A stretch of DNA of 53,590 bases from Salinivirgaceae bacterium (GTDB lineage: Bacteria; Bacteroidota; Bacteroidia; Bacteroidales; SZUA-534). Shown in pieces: positions 39,601 through 47,954 of this stretch (positions are counted from its first letter, which is position 1; each line of letters opens with the position of its first letter). Made by a program: the position numbers and the translations under genes. The DNA lies in NCBI GenBank assembly GCA_027858735.1, contig JAQICC010000052.1:1-53590 (forward strand). The letters are read 5' to 3'. Below the pieces are notes generated by a model. The model made no database searches. It had not been told where the DNA came from and saw only the letters and a program-made list of their open reading frames with translations.

Positions 39601-42327
39601 AGCTATATTATTTCTGCAACACAAGACACCATTTCAGCAACTGCGGCGGTGAATGTGTTACCTGAAAACTTGGCTTACGGTAAAACTACAATAGCATCAA
39701 GTGCGGTACAAAGTGCAATATTTGCAAATGATGACGATGTAACAACTCGTTGGGAAAGTTCTGTAGGTGAAGCACAGTGGTTAACCATTGACTTTAATGA
39801 CACTTCACTTATTAAGAGCCTGATTCTTAATTGGGAAACTGCAAATGCTAAAGTGTACAGCATCGACATTTCTGCGGATAATCTTAACTGGCAAACAATT
39901 GCAACTCAAGTAAACATGGCAGCCGGTGTTCGTATCGACACGATACCAATGTACTCTTCAGCACGTTACTTTAGAGTAAATGGATTAGAACGCAATACCG
40001 AATTTGGTTATTCATTATTCGAGGTTGAAGCTTATGGCGATAAACACAGTTCAGCTGTGCTTAACTCAGTGCTTATATCATCTCCTAAAATGGAAATTGT
40101 AGCAAAGTCTTCATTGCAACTTTCTGCAAACGGATTTGATGTTAACTCAAACCCAATTGCCTTCGCTCCTATTTGGGGTGTGATTGGTGCTGATTCACTA
40201 ATTAATACAAGTGGTTTATTTACACCCGTTAAAGAAGGTGACTATTTAATTACTGCATTCAATGGTACTTTAGCTGATACACTTACAATTTCCGTAGTTG
40301 CAGCTCCGGTACTAAAATCAATTACAGTTACTCCAGTTGAACAAACAGTAAACATTGGCAGCGCAATTCAGTTCGCTGCTCAAGGTTTTGATACCAATGG
40401 TGACACTTTAAATGTTGATTATGCATGGACAGTGACAGGTGGTGGAGAAATAACTCAAACCGGATTATTTGCTGCCGATTCAATTGGTGAGTTTACCGTT
40501 CAAGCAAAAGCTGACACCATAGTGGGTACAACAGTGTTTACTGTTATTCCTGAAAATGTAGCATTAAATAGACCTATTGGAGCAACATCAGAAGTTCAGC
40601 CAGCATCAAATGCGAATGATGGTGATGCTGCAACATTTTGGGAATCAGAAGACACAAGTCCGCAATCAATTGTTGTTGACTTTGAAGAAATGTTTAACTT
40701 CTCAGCAGTCAATCTATTATGGACTGGTATTCCAAGTGCATATGAGATTGCCATTTCAGCTGATTCAATTTACTGGCAAACTATTTCATCCATTATTACA
40801 AAAGGCACTAAATCAGGTTATAATTCAAGTGCCCGTTTTGTTAAAGTAACCATGTTAGACAAATCGTTTGAAGGCGGTTACAAGCTTAACACTTTTGATA
40901 TACTTGGTGAAAAAGTTAGCTCGGCAGCAGTGCTTGATTCAATTGCTATTTTGGCTGATACCAATGTTATTTCAACAGCTGAAACCTTACAATTCGTTGT
41001 TGAAGGATTTGATGCCTTTAAAATGCCCTTCGCATTTACTCCTGCATGGAGTGTTACCAACGGAGGTTCAATTACAGAAACCGGAGCTTTCTCAGCATCG
41101 TTACCGGGTACTTATTTAGTAAAAGCCAGCAGTGGAAGTATTGAAGATAGCATCTCAATTATTGTAAACGGAAGTGTATTAACTTCAATAAAAGTTAGTC
41201 CTGCCGATACAAGTATTACTTTAGGCAGTAACATTCAATATAATGCACAAGCTTACGATCAGTCTAATGTGGCAATTGAGGCCGATATTTTATGGAGTAT
41301 TGACGGCGGAGGAACCATAGATACTACTGGCCTATTTATTCCAACAGAGTTAGGCACCTTTATCATTACTGCTGCCTCAAGCAGTGTATCGCCAACTACA
41401 GTTGATATATTTGGTACTGCAAGTGTTACCGTATTTAAAGAAAATCTTGCACTGAATAAAACAATTGAGGCATCAAGCGAAGAATGGCCTGCAATGAATG
41501 CCAACGATGGCGACACTACAACATACTGGGAAAGTACTAGCGATGCTAACCAATGGATAAGCATTGATTTTGCAAAAACTTATACATTCAACAACTTCAT
41601 GTTGTACTGGGAGGCAAATTCAGCTTCATCGTATGCCATAGCTATTTCAGCAGATGAGCAAAACTGGCAAACCATTCTTAGCAATTCAGACATGACTGAA
41701 GGCAAACGTATTGACACTCTTAATACAATTGTTTCAGCTCAGTTTATTAGAGTTAAAGGCTTAGATAAAGTTGCTAATGCCGGTTACCAAATAGCTGAAA
41801 TTGAAGCTTATGGACAAGATGTTTCGGATGATAAAGTTTTATCAACCCTAACTGTTGTTGCTGATGAAACTACAATTAATTCAGGAAGCTCATTACAGCT
41901 TGAAGCACACGGTTTTGATCAAGATGAAATGCCATTTGCAGCTATTCCTGTATGGAATGTTGATAATGATGGACTGATTTCAGGTGATGGAAAATTCACG
42001 GCAACAACTGCCGGAACTTATACTGTTACAGCTAGCAGCAATGGTATTACAGGAACCTTTAGCATAGTAGTTGAAGGCACAGATGTTAACCAATTGTTAG
42101 ACGGAGCGGTATATGTATACGCTTCGAAAAGTGCAATTTATATTAAGAATATAGACTTGAACGAGTTTAGTAATGTTAAAGTTTACAATTCAAACGGTAG
42201 CCTAATTAAGGTTATCGATACCAATTCTGAAACTCTGGAGATTTCAACAGCCGAAATGCAACCTGGAATTTATATTGTTTCGTTATGTGGAAATAGTATA
42301 GTTAATAATAGTGTAGTAGTTGAGTAG
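33625..42327 (+). CDS. Giant non-catalytic repeat protein: ten discoidin and about eighteen Ig-like modules
   Basis: 2,900 residues with no recognisable enzyme domain. Signal peptide 1-25 (FLSLCWGNSAIGQ). The body holds ten discoidin (F5/8 C, CBM32-like) domains, marked by 'RWES...DPQWI.IDLG...NWE.ANA..Y...IS', starting near residues 26, 233, 528, 822, 1125, 1419, 1717, 2013, 2310 and 2606. Each middle one is followed by two Ig-like domains ('GFD....PFA..PTWSV...G..S..G.FTA...GTYTVTA'), giving a ~890-bp repeat; the first and last have one. Some copies are decayed at the consensus tryptophan or arginine (MWVG, FWES). The end (~2820-2900) resembles a T9SS domain but lacks YPNP. Likely a surface multivalent glucan binder, adhesin or scaffold; this role is inference. 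Confidence 0.9.
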   Translation: MKKQLQKVFMLLVFLSLCWGNSAIGQTLVSATASSGTASLAIDGNNATRWESASSDPQWIVIELDKEYTLSRIVIDWEGANAKDYTIDISNDGTSWTTISTQTNMPNMARTDDLTISGDASYVRVYGTARNLTYGYSIWELELYGSPVGQVSTLTSIGLTADKTRLPINSDATITAIGYDQDGYAMATSPTWSTSGGTVASGVFAATTAGVYTITATDGAISNTIDITVTEPELTFTSASASDGAAAGAIDKNYGSMWVGDGNSHQWIYGDLGSLTYVTDLSVYWEGACATKYGVDISADGSIWQNIDSLLNGAPEGRTDNFITNASARYIRIHSIVPRDSAWGYKIWEMVAYGAVNGAITVNSINISSDATSVPANADLQLSLEGFDGSSNPYAVDPTWNVSPTTGSVDADGNFSATAAGTYTVSVSEGGVTSNSLSITATSAQVLGSVVVSPSTANVIIGNDYQFSAQAYDEDGLTMPTSVTWSVNGGGTIDTDGLFSATTLGDYTVTASQSGIDGTATATVKPENVAVGKTALASSAIQTAAWAIDGLAGTRWESAIGDPQWIYIDLGATYTLSDFILNWEGANAEDYTLSISGDASNWQTIYTATGMAAGARIDYITEAASARYVRMHGTARTIPYGYSLYEFETLGVANTSSLASLTVGADATTINITESVPLYSNGFDASADPYATAPTWTVNSTDAIVSTDGIFTSDIEGTYTVTATDGAVSNTIDIQVKGPELTTITISPDPANVDAGTTQQFTATGYDQFSNEIAATFSYAVDGGGTVNSSGLFSATTIGDYILTVNEGAISVTANITVLPGNIAVGNTVTASPAAVQSAANAVDGDANTAWECAAADSQYIYVDLAAVKLLSKVKLNWGAESAKSYTLAISADGTSWHTLHQEANNAVGASISIIPFEACAQYVRLLVRAKNGTIGILLNEFEIYGQDLPAGKVLTTLNVVSPKTVVQVAKDLQIEAHGFDQDDVPFATAPTWSVDPVEATISVSGIFNASAVNVYTVTANDGGIQNTINITSETNARLNRVDVTPKNNSVNIGQTIDYSVQGYDQFEEEYVAGYDWSTSGGGSIDANGLFSASSLGTHFITATSTSVSPTTGNLSGLTEIYVIQENLALSGTASASSEITAASNAIDNDIISYWESNATDDENITVNLGTMLYLSQANLNWLSGALDYDIEISADGLNWVTISEQIGKVDELRLDEINLVATAKHVRVTGISRNGTAGYKLNEFQVLGETIPAGKALATIVLQAEATTLFVGDETQITVSGTDGDAEAFAVAPTYTSTGGTVSTNGVFTSTTAGTFTITATDGTISNTIEITVQALPALTTINLTPTVASIQVTDTINFVAKGLDQYSDSIGITPAYSTTGGGTINNDGQFVATSEGVFTITVESNGISTQSTVTIVPENLVLNKAITASSEVQPASNAVDGNSASRWESAQTDPQWIVMDMGAMHKVTDVIINWEAANAENYTLDISADNSNWQTIVKQQNMTEGARIDSIDQVASAQYLRVLGTERTIPYGYSIFEVTVRGEDLPGTVALNSMEVLFNNEIAKVNAPIQFIANGFDADDNPFAFAPIWTVNNSDASISTTGMFTATAEGTFTVTATQGAINKTVDIEVRAASVISTITIDPQDQAIRVGDSIQYSAIAVDQYDDTVSVDLTWTSNGGGIIDTLGMFRANEIGNFTISASTSDVAGSSNVKVSRASLAKNKSITASSEVTEASLAVDGNLTTRWESEASELQWIVIDLGAISYIDSVSINWEGASAKNYSVQISNDNLYWQSAYEAIDKEVGPRVDNIVKNMTTQYLKISCTERNTNFGYSIYETDVYGGNALDSLHVASIAVSAARDTVPVTYELQLNIAGFDQNSNPFAVTPVWSVDKTTGSVSSEGLFSGTEIGDYVITATVGTTTNTFNVYVAEPSVLQTLEITSAIASLRVARTAQFEVVGIDQYDLEMKTNVAWATTGGGTIDSTGLFLATTEGSYIISATQDTISATAAVNVLPENLAYGKTTIASSAVQSAIFANDDDVTTRWESSVGEAQWLTIDFNDTSLIKSLILNWETANAKVYSIDISADNLNWQTIATQVNMAAGVRIDTIPMYSSARYFRVNGLERNTEFGYSLFEVEAYGDKHSSAVLNSVLISSPKMEIVAKSSLQLSANGFDVNSNPIAFAPIWGVIGADSLINTSGLFTPVKEGDYLITAFNGTLADTLTISVVAAPVLKSITVTPVEQTVNIGSAIQFAAQGFDTNGDTLNVDYAWTVTGGGEITQTGLFAADSIGEFTVQAKADTIVGTTVFTVIPENVALNRPIGATSEVQPASNANDGDAATFWESEDTSPQSIVVDFEEMFNFSAVNLLWTGIPSAYEIAISADSIYWQTISSIITKGTKSGYNSSARFVKVTMLDKSFEGGYKLNTFDILGEKVSSAAVLDSIAILADTNVISTAETLQFVVEGFDAFKMPFAFTPAWSVTNGGSITETGAFSASLPGTYLVKASSGSIEDSISIIVNGSVLTSIKVSPADTSITLGSNIQYNAQAYDQSNVAIEADILWSIDGGGTIDTTGLFIPTELGTFIITAASSSVSPTTVDIFGTASVTVFKENLALNKTIEASSEEWPAMNANDGDTTTYWESTSDANQWISIDFAKTYTFNNFMLYWEANSASSYAIAISADEQNWQTILSNSDMTEGKRIDTLNTIVSAQFIRVKGLDKVANAGYQIAEIEAYGQDVSDDKVLSTLTVVADETTINSGSSLQLEAHGFDQDEMPFAAIPVWNVDNDGLISGDGKFTATTAGTYTVTASSNGITGTFSIVVEGTDVNQLLDGAVYVYASKSAIYIKNIDLNEFSNVKVYNSNGSLIKVIDTNSETLEISTAEMQPGIYIVSLCGNSIVNNSVVVE

Positions 42328-42335
42328 TAATTTTT

Positions 42336-42368
42336 AGGGGAGACAGCAGCAGCTGTCTCCCCTTTACT
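42336..42368 (+). terminator. Terminator after the giant repeat protein
   Basis: Perfect 12-bp GC-rich stem AGGGGAGACAGC (42336-42347) / GCTGTCTCCCCT (42352-42363), loop AGCA, then TTTACT. Begins 8 bp after the stop codon. Two smaller inverted repeats follow before the next gene: AGACC/GGTCT (42388-42402) and the palindrome AACCCTATAGGGTT (42429-42442). Confidence 0.8.
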
Positions 42369-42467
42369 ATTTCGAAATTATAAGTATAGACCAGACAGGT
42401 CTTTACAACAAATCGGATGAAAAAGCAAAACCCTATAGGGTTCCAATAACTAATTAAATATATCATA

Positions 42468-44867
42468 ATGAAAATTAAAATCACACTAATTGCCTTTTTT
42501 GCGACATTAATGCTTCAATCATCTGCTCAAGACTATAAGTTGGTTTGGGAAGATAACTTTGATGGAGAAAAGCTTGATACCAAGACATGGTCTGTTGAAT
42601 CTGAAGTAGGCATATGGAATACCGGATCGAACAGTGAACTTCAGCATTACAAGCATGAGAATGTAGAGGTTGGCGATGATGGAGATGGCAATAACTGTCT
42701 TATTATAACAGCAAAAAAAGAAGAATATAACGGTTACGGTTTTACCTCAGGAAAAATTGAATCGAAAGGAAAATTCACTTTTAAATTTGGTAAAATGGAA
42801 GCTCGAATAAAAATACCCGATTTAAAAAATGGCTTATGGCCAGCTTTCTGGACCATTGGGCATAAAGATATGGGTTGGCCTCAGTGCGGCGAAATTGATA
42901 TTCTTGAGATGGGACATGCCGATGGCATTGCTGCAAGTACACAAAACAAACATCACAGTGGTGCTTTGCATTGGGAACATGCCGACAACTATGCTGGTTA
43001 TGGTCGTGCTGAAGAATCTGAAGTTGATTTAAATAATGATTTTCACTTATTCACTTTAATATGGACTGAAACTACTGTTCAAATGTTTTTAGATGACAAT
43101 ACTGAACCGTATTATATAATGGGCATTTCAGGCGACGATTTAGAAGAGTTCAAAGAATACCAAATGTTTTTGATTTTCAATTTGGCTGTTGGTGGCCAAT
43201 TTCCTGGCATTTATGATGCGGCTGACCTTACAGCACCTTTGCCTGCTAAAATGTATGTTGACTATGTTAAGCTATACCAGCTAGAGGGAAAAGAAGATTT
43301 CACAACGACAGCTCCTGTTATTGGGAACTTTGGAGCTTATGCAGAAACGAGTTCGAATTACCAAAAGCTTGATTTTAACTTCGATGGTGAAATTGAAACA
43401 TCAAATTTAACTAAAAATAATAATGAAACTCCCAAAGAAGGAACTCAGGTACTTGCATACAATACAATTGCGAATGAAGAATTTACGCTAAAAGTTAGAT
43501 CTATCTCTTCATTAAATATGACCAACCAATCTGAAGGTGGAATCAGTCTTTATATAAAAACAAATATTTCAGAAGATATTCAAATAGGAATTGCTGATAC
43601 AGATGGCAATAGCAGTTTTGTATTACTAAGTGAAAGTGGCAGTTTCAATCCTTCAAGAGACGATGTATGGAGCAGAATTACACTACCCATGGAACATTTT
43701 GCAGGTTCTGTTGATTTAACAAAAATTAAAGACTTTTTAATCGTTAAAGGTAGCTCTGCAAATTCTAGCAAGCTATCTATTGACAATGTTATATGGATGG
43801 AAAGTATATTAAGTGCTGATTACTTAGGCATTTTTACAGAAAATACTAACATTACCGAAAATGTAATTATAGGTGAAAACTCTGTATCGCTATATATTTG
43901 GGAAAACTCGCTTGCTACGCTCGATAATGTAACCCCTTTCGAAGGTGCCGGCACACTAGCTTTTAGCGACAATGGTATGGGATGGTACGGATTTGGAATT
44001 TTTTCGGAAAATGGTATTGATGCAACAGCTTTTCAAAACGGATATTTAATTTTCACCTTAAAAACTAAATCGAACTCTAATTTTTGGATAGGTATTGGAG
44101 GGACCAATCAAACAGAAGGTAAAATAGTATTTAACAAGGGTACCGATCCTTATAACTTTGAACGAAATGGTGAATACCAAACTCTGGTTATTCCAATTTC
44201 GGATTTTAACGATAACTGCATTGCAACCATAGAAAAAGATTTAGATTTATCGGCCTGTGGAAATATATTAATGTTTGGAGGTGATAGTGGTTTAACAGAA
44301 ATTTCAATTGATGATGTTTATTTATCAAAAACAGAAACACCCTTAGAGAATCCCTTAATTCTTGAATTAACTACCCTACAGATAAGTCCGAAAAATAAAA
44401 CCATAGCTATTGGCGAGAGTATACAGCTATATGCTAAGGGTTTAGATCAATTTGATGGAACCATCGACATTGAACCGGAATGGTCATCAGATAATGATGG
44501 TTTTATAACTGAGGCGGGTGAATTTGTTGGAGTAACAGTCGGAACCTTTTCAATAACAGCCAAATACGAAGACATAATGGGTACAACTTCGGTTGAAGTA
44601 ATTGAGGCAACTTCGGCAAAACAAAACAGTAATACTACTTTTATGGTCTATCCAAACCCAGCTCACAACCAAATTACCTTTGAAAGTAAAGAACCTATTG
44701 CATCTATTCAAATATTTGATGTTACAGGCAAACTAGTTCATTCTCAAAATTGCTTATTTGAATTAAAAACTACGATGCAAGTAGGTGATTTAACAAAAGG
44801 TATTTACATTGCTAATATTCTATTAAAAGGAGGCAATACAATGCTTAACAAATTTATATTAAACTAA
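42468..44867 (+). CDS. Secreted GH16 laminarinase-type endo-beta-1,3-glucanase
   Basis: 799 residues. Signal peptide 1-20 (ITLIAFFATLMLQSSAQ). GH16 domain ~22-270 with the catalytic signature GEIDILEMG (nucleophile E142, D144, acid/base E147; the beta-bulge form typical of laminarinases), W-rich subsites LWPAFWTIG, HHSGALHWEH, and DDNTEPYY. Next are two beta-sandwich regions, ~290-445 and ~450-625 (FNFDGEIETSN; ISIDDVYLSK), that resemble carbohydrate-binding modules of the CBM4/9/11 type but are not assignable, then an Ig-like BIG2 domain ~630-710 and a T9SS domain (VYPNPAHNQI). Hydrolyses beta-1,3 (or mixed-linkage) glucan outside the cell. 44 bp upstream of the GH128 gene. Confidence 0.94.
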   Translation: MKIKITLIAFFATLMLQSSAQDYKLVWEDNFDGEKLDTKTWSVESEVGIWNTGSNSELQHYKHENVEVGDDGDGNNCLIITAKKEEYNGYGFTSGKIESKGKFTFKFGKMEARIKIPDLKNGLWPAFWTIGHKDMGWPQCGEIDILEMGHADGIAASTQNKHHSGALHWEHADNYAGYGRAEESEVDLNNDFHLFTLIWTETTVQMFLDDNTEPYYIMGISGDDLEEFKEYQMFLIFNLAVGGQFPGIYDAADLTAPLPAKMYVDYVKLYQLEGKEDFTTTAPVIGNFGAYAETSSNYQKLDFNFDGEIETSNLTKNNNETPKEGTQVLAYNTIANEEFTLKVRSISSLNMTNQSEGGISLYIKTNISEDIQIGIADTDGNSSFVLLSESGSFNPSRDDVWSRITLPMEHFAGSVDLTKIKDFLIVKGSSANSSKLSIDNVIWMESILSADYLGIFTENTNITENVIIGENSVSLYIWENSLATLDNVTPFEGAGTLAFSDNGMGWYGFGIFSENGIDATAFQNGYLIFTLKTKSNSNFWIGIGGTNQTEGKIVFNKGTDPYNFERNGEYQTLVIPISDFNDNCIATIEKDLDLSACGNILMFGGDSGLTEISIDDVYLSKTETPLENPLILELTTLQISPKNKTIAIGESIQLYAKGLDQFDGTIDIEPEWSSDNDGFITEAGEFVGVTVGTFSITAKYEDIMGTTSVEVIEATSAKQNSNTTFMVYPNPAHNQITFESKEPIASIQIFDVTGKLVHSQNCLFELKTTMQVGDLTKGIYIANILLKGGNTMLNKFILN

Positions 44868-44911
44868 AATTGTTTACACTTTTAATAAATAATTAAAAAA
44901 CACTTTATATA

Positions 44912-46669
44912 ATGAAAACCACGCTACTATTATTACTTATTACCTTAACAACAATTGTAGGCTCATCTCAAACAAAAAGTTTTAAAAGAGGCATTTGTGG
45001 GGATACTTCACCAGAAGATTTGGCAATATTATCACCCTATATAAGCTGGTACTACGATTGGGGAGTTGAACCACCTGCAATATCACAAGGAGAATTATCG
45101 GGCATTGAATGGGTGCCCATGCAATGGGGAGGGATTGGTGCCGACCAAGTTGAAAATATTAAATCAAGAATTATTGAAGGTAGTTTATATTTGCTTGGTT
45201 TTAATGAACCAAACTTTAGAAGTCAAGCCAATATTACACCACAACAAGCTGCCGAAATGTGGCCATATATTGAAGAAATTGCTGCCGACAAAGGATTAAA
45301 ATTAGTAAGTCCGGCAGTAAACTGGTGCGGCGATTGCGTTGATGGTGTTACTTATGATCCTACTGATTGGCTCGATAAATTTATTGCAGCTTATCCCGAT
45401 GCCCATTTCGACTATATAGCCATTCATAGTTATGCCCCCTATTCTGCAGCTTTAAAAAGCTATATTGATATGTTTCGGAAATACAACAAACCTCTTTGGA
45501 TAACTGAATTTGCACCATGGGATGCTCCAAAACCTGATTATGCAGGCGTTGTTCAATATATGAAAGAAACTATTCCTCTTGTAGAGGCCGACACCAGTGT
45601 TTTTCGCTATTCGTGGTTTGCAACGCGTGTAAGTTCAAATCCCGATATTGATTTATTGGGTGCCAATGGGGAATTAACAAAACTGGGTAAACTTTATGCC
45701 ACAATGCCTTTTGAAGGTTCATCTATTGATAATATTGATCCTATTGCCTTTCTTCCAAGTGAGAAAAATATTAATTTACCTACAACTAAAGTCGTAATTC
45801 CCGGCAATACTTATTATCCAAACGAAGATGAATTAAGCATCGAATGGTCTCAAATTTCAGGCCCTAGTCAAGCTACTTTTAATGATTTAAGCATTGCAAA
45901 GCCAACTATTTCAGATTTAGAACTTGGAACTTATGTATTTCAAATGACTGTAAATGCCAATGCCAAATCTGACAATGCTCAAATAACCGTAGTAGTAAAT
46001 GGGGAAAATATTGCAAAACACAAACCTGCTAAATCTTCAAGCAATCAGGATGGTAATCCCCCCTCAAATGTAAATGATGGAAATCTAAGCACACGATGGT
46101 CTTCTCTGGATTCAGACCCTCAGTGGATTGAAATTGATTTGGAAGGCACTTACCATTTAACAGGTACCAAAATAGAATGGGAAACTGCCTATGCAAAAGT
46201 TTACTCTATTGATATATCAAAAGACGGTGATAATTGGACTTCTGTTTATGAGACCTCAAGTGGCGAGGGTGGATCTGCCGGTTTCTCTTTTAATGATACT
46301 GCAAACTATATTAGAATGTACTCAACCCAGCGAAATACTCAAGAACAATGGTGGGGTAATTCAATTTGGGAGTTTGAAGTTTATGGAAGTGAGATTGAGA
46401 CTAGTTTAATTGAAAGCTTATCTCAGAATCAACATTTCAATATCTTTCCTAATCCTGCAACTAATTTAATAACTATTAAAACATCTGAACTCCATGGGCA
46501 AGCAAAACTTAATATTTTTGACAGTTGCGGCAGAATGATTTTTGTGCAACAAAACAATCTGGACAAAAGCATTAATACTATTGACATAAGTTTTTTACAA
46601 ACAGGAATTTACCTAATTACAATTAGCAATAAAGCAGGTATTTACAAGCAACATTTTATTAAAAAATAA
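44912..46669 (+). CDS. Secreted GH128 endo-beta-1,3-glucanase
   Basis: 585 residues. Signal peptide 1-20 (LLLLLITLTTIVGSSQ). Residues ~22-270 are a GH128 (Glyco_hydro_cc) TIM barrel: KRGICGDTSPED start, acid/base E99 in LLGFNEPNFRSQANITPQQ, nucleophile E199 in LWITEFAPWD, and FRYSWFATR. This family cleaves beta-1,3-glucans. Then a K319/PKD-like Ig domain ~275-370 (IEWSQISGPSQATFNDL), one discoidin domain ~371-495 (TRWSSLDSDPQWIEIDL), closely similar to those in the GH81 and giant proteins, and a T9SS domain (IFPNPATNLI...). Last gene of the glucanase cluster, followed by a terminator. Confidence 0.93.
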   Translation: MKTTLLLLLITLTTIVGSSQTKSFKRGICGDTSPEDLAILSPYISWYYDWGVEPPAISQGELSGIEWVPMQWGGIGADQVENIKSRIIEGSLYLLGFNEPNFRSQANITPQQAAEMWPYIEEIAADKGLKLVSPAVNWCGDCVDGVTYDPTDWLDKFIAAYPDAHFDYIAIHSYAPYSAALKSYIDMFRKYNKPLWITEFAPWDAPKPDYAGVVQYMKETIPLVEADTSVFRYSWFATRVSSNPDIDLLGANGELTKLGKLYATMPFEGSSIDNIDPIAFLPSEKNINLPTTKVVIPGNTYYPNEDELSIEWSQISGPSQATFNDLSIAKPTISDLELGTYVFQMTVNANAKSDNAQITVVVNGENIAKHKPAKSSSNQDGNPPSNVNDGNLSTRWSSLDSDPQWIEIDLEGTYHLTGTKIEWETAYAKVYSIDISKDGDNWTSVYETSSGEGGSAGFSFNDTANYIRMYSTQRNTQEQWWGNSIWEFEVYGSEIETSLIESLSQNQHFNIFPNPATNLITIKTSELHGQAKLNIFDSCGRMIFVQQNNLDKSINTIDISFLQTGIYLITISNKAGIYKQHFIKK

Positions 46670-46689
46670 ATTCCAGAATATAAATTTAA

Positions 46690-46733
46690 TAAAGCGTAAG
46701 TTGACTGTTCTCTACAGATCATCTTACGCTTTA
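46690..46733 (+). terminator. Terminator of the glucanase cluster
   Basis: AAAGCGTAAG (46691-46700) pairs with CTTACGCTTT (46723-46732); an inner TGACTGT / ACAGATCA pairing with one bulge extends it. It lies about 20 bp after the GH128 stop codon. Confidence 0.8.
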
Positions 46734-46867
46734 TATAAACCTCGCCGTCTAACAACCCTAATAATCACCTGAATATCAATATGTAATAGAAAACTTGCAT
46801 CGACATTATTCGTAAATTTGCTGTGCAATTAGCAAAACCAATTTGATTTATATAATAATGTGAAAAT

Positions 46868-46898
46868 GGATTACAGATACCGGATAATCCTAATTTTT
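46868..46898. terminator. Hairpin at the 3' end of the DUF3810 gene
   Basis: GGATTA (46868-46873) pairs with TAATCC (46885-46890), followed on the plus strand by TAATTTTTT. It abuts the stop codon of the leftward DUF3810 gene but its T-run lies on the plus strand, so it may end a rightward transcript. Confidence 0.45.
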
Positions 46899-47954
46899 TG
46901 ATATTTCATATTCACAAACCAGCTTAACCACTCCCCCATAATTTTTCACACCATCCGAAATGTTGTTCCCTTTTAAATACATATCGTATAGTTTCGATTG
47001 AGCTTCATCAATCAGCGGATTTCTCAAATCTTTCCAATAGTTTTTTATTGTAATTAAATCATTAGCTACTTCCATTGGAAGTAATGCAATAAAACGTTCC
47101 ATTTGCTCTTCATTATCAACCTGACGTAAAAAATACCTTAATACAAAAAGGTTTGCAGAGTACTGAATTGCATGTGACTGTGTTTGACTACAAACCAACC
47201 ATGCATAAAAACTAGCCTCAGCCTCGCTGGTAATGCCAAACTGATGAGCTTTCTCATGAGCAAGAACTGCCGGATATTGCATAGGCATTAGCAAACCGTT
47301 CATATGAATTTCATTTGAAAAAGGTCCAAAATAACCTGAAATACCCGCTCCGGCATTGAACCTACTAAAAACCATCTTTTTAGGCTTTCTCTTGCCATTT
47401 GGGTAATTAACAACTAAAGTTTCTGCTAATTTTTTATAGGAGTTTTCTATTTCCAAATCAATAAGCTTTTTGTCAAATAAGCTATCCACACAATATGTTT
47501 CAGCAGCTTTTTTTACAACAAAATTATAGGCAACCTCCAAAATGGAGTCATTCACAACTTTATTTTCTATTTGCATTCTTTCATAAACTGGTGCTCTAAA
47601 ATAATTGAAGCCCCATAACCAATAAAAAAATATGTAAAAAACACCAATCGTTTTTAAAACCAAAAACATAGCTTTTTTTAGTTTAATTTTTTTTATCAGT
47701 AACAATACGATGATACTAATAAATAGAACTACTAAAAGGGTGTACCCCAAATCGTTCAGTGAAAAAGGAAATAAATTGGACAAATTACTGAGAATAATAG
47801 AAATTATAGGGTATGCTAACTGGCTATATAGCAACTCTGTAACATGAGGGTTGTTTTTAAACAGGATGGTTAACAACCAAGTACCTATTACCAATAGAAC
47901 AATCCAATTTTTTATTAGTCTTATGCCTAAATGTTTAATACTTTTCCACAACAT
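46890..47954 (-). CDS. DUF3810 membrane metallopeptidase-like protein
   Basis: 354 residues. Two or three N-terminal transmembrane helices (~16-32, 70-88, 97-116), then a soluble domain with HEKAH at 233-237 followed by GITSEAEASFYAWL, the zinc-metallopeptidase HExxH motif with a downstream glutamate, as in the Bacteroidota family DUF3810. The substrate is unknown. Its ATG lies inside the end of the upstream M90-type peptidase gene (28-nt overlap), with no alternative methionine nearby, so the two putative metallopeptidases are translationally linked. Confidence 0.88.
   Translation of the reverse strand: MLWKSIKHLGIRLIKNWIVLLVIGTWLLTILFKNNPHVTELLYSQLAYPIISIILSNLSNLFPFSLNDLGYTLLVVLFISIIVLLLIKKIKLKKAMFLVLKTIGVFYIFFYWLWGFNYFRAPVYERMQIENKVVNDSILEVAYNFVVKKAAETYCVDSLFDKKLIDLEIENSYKKLAETLVVNYPNGKRKPKKMVFSRFNAGAGISGYFGPFSNEIHMNGLLMPMQYPAVLAHEKAHQFGITSEAEASFYAWLVCSQTQSHAIQYSANLFVLRYFLRQVDNEEQMERFIALLPMEVANDLITIKNYWKDLRNPLIDEAQSKLYDMYLKGNNISDGVKNYGGVVKLVCEYEISKN

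Noticed and set aside
33625-42327. Tandem repeats considered as a CRISPR array or DNA satellite
   Set aside because: The ~890-bp periodicity is protein-coding: repeats are diverged at the DNA level and conserved as discoidin and Ig-like modules in one intact frame.
16732-46669. Possible cellulosome-type dockerin/cohesin system
   Set aside because: No dockerin-like calcium-loop repeats or cohesin domains were seen; enzymes end in T9SS domains instead.
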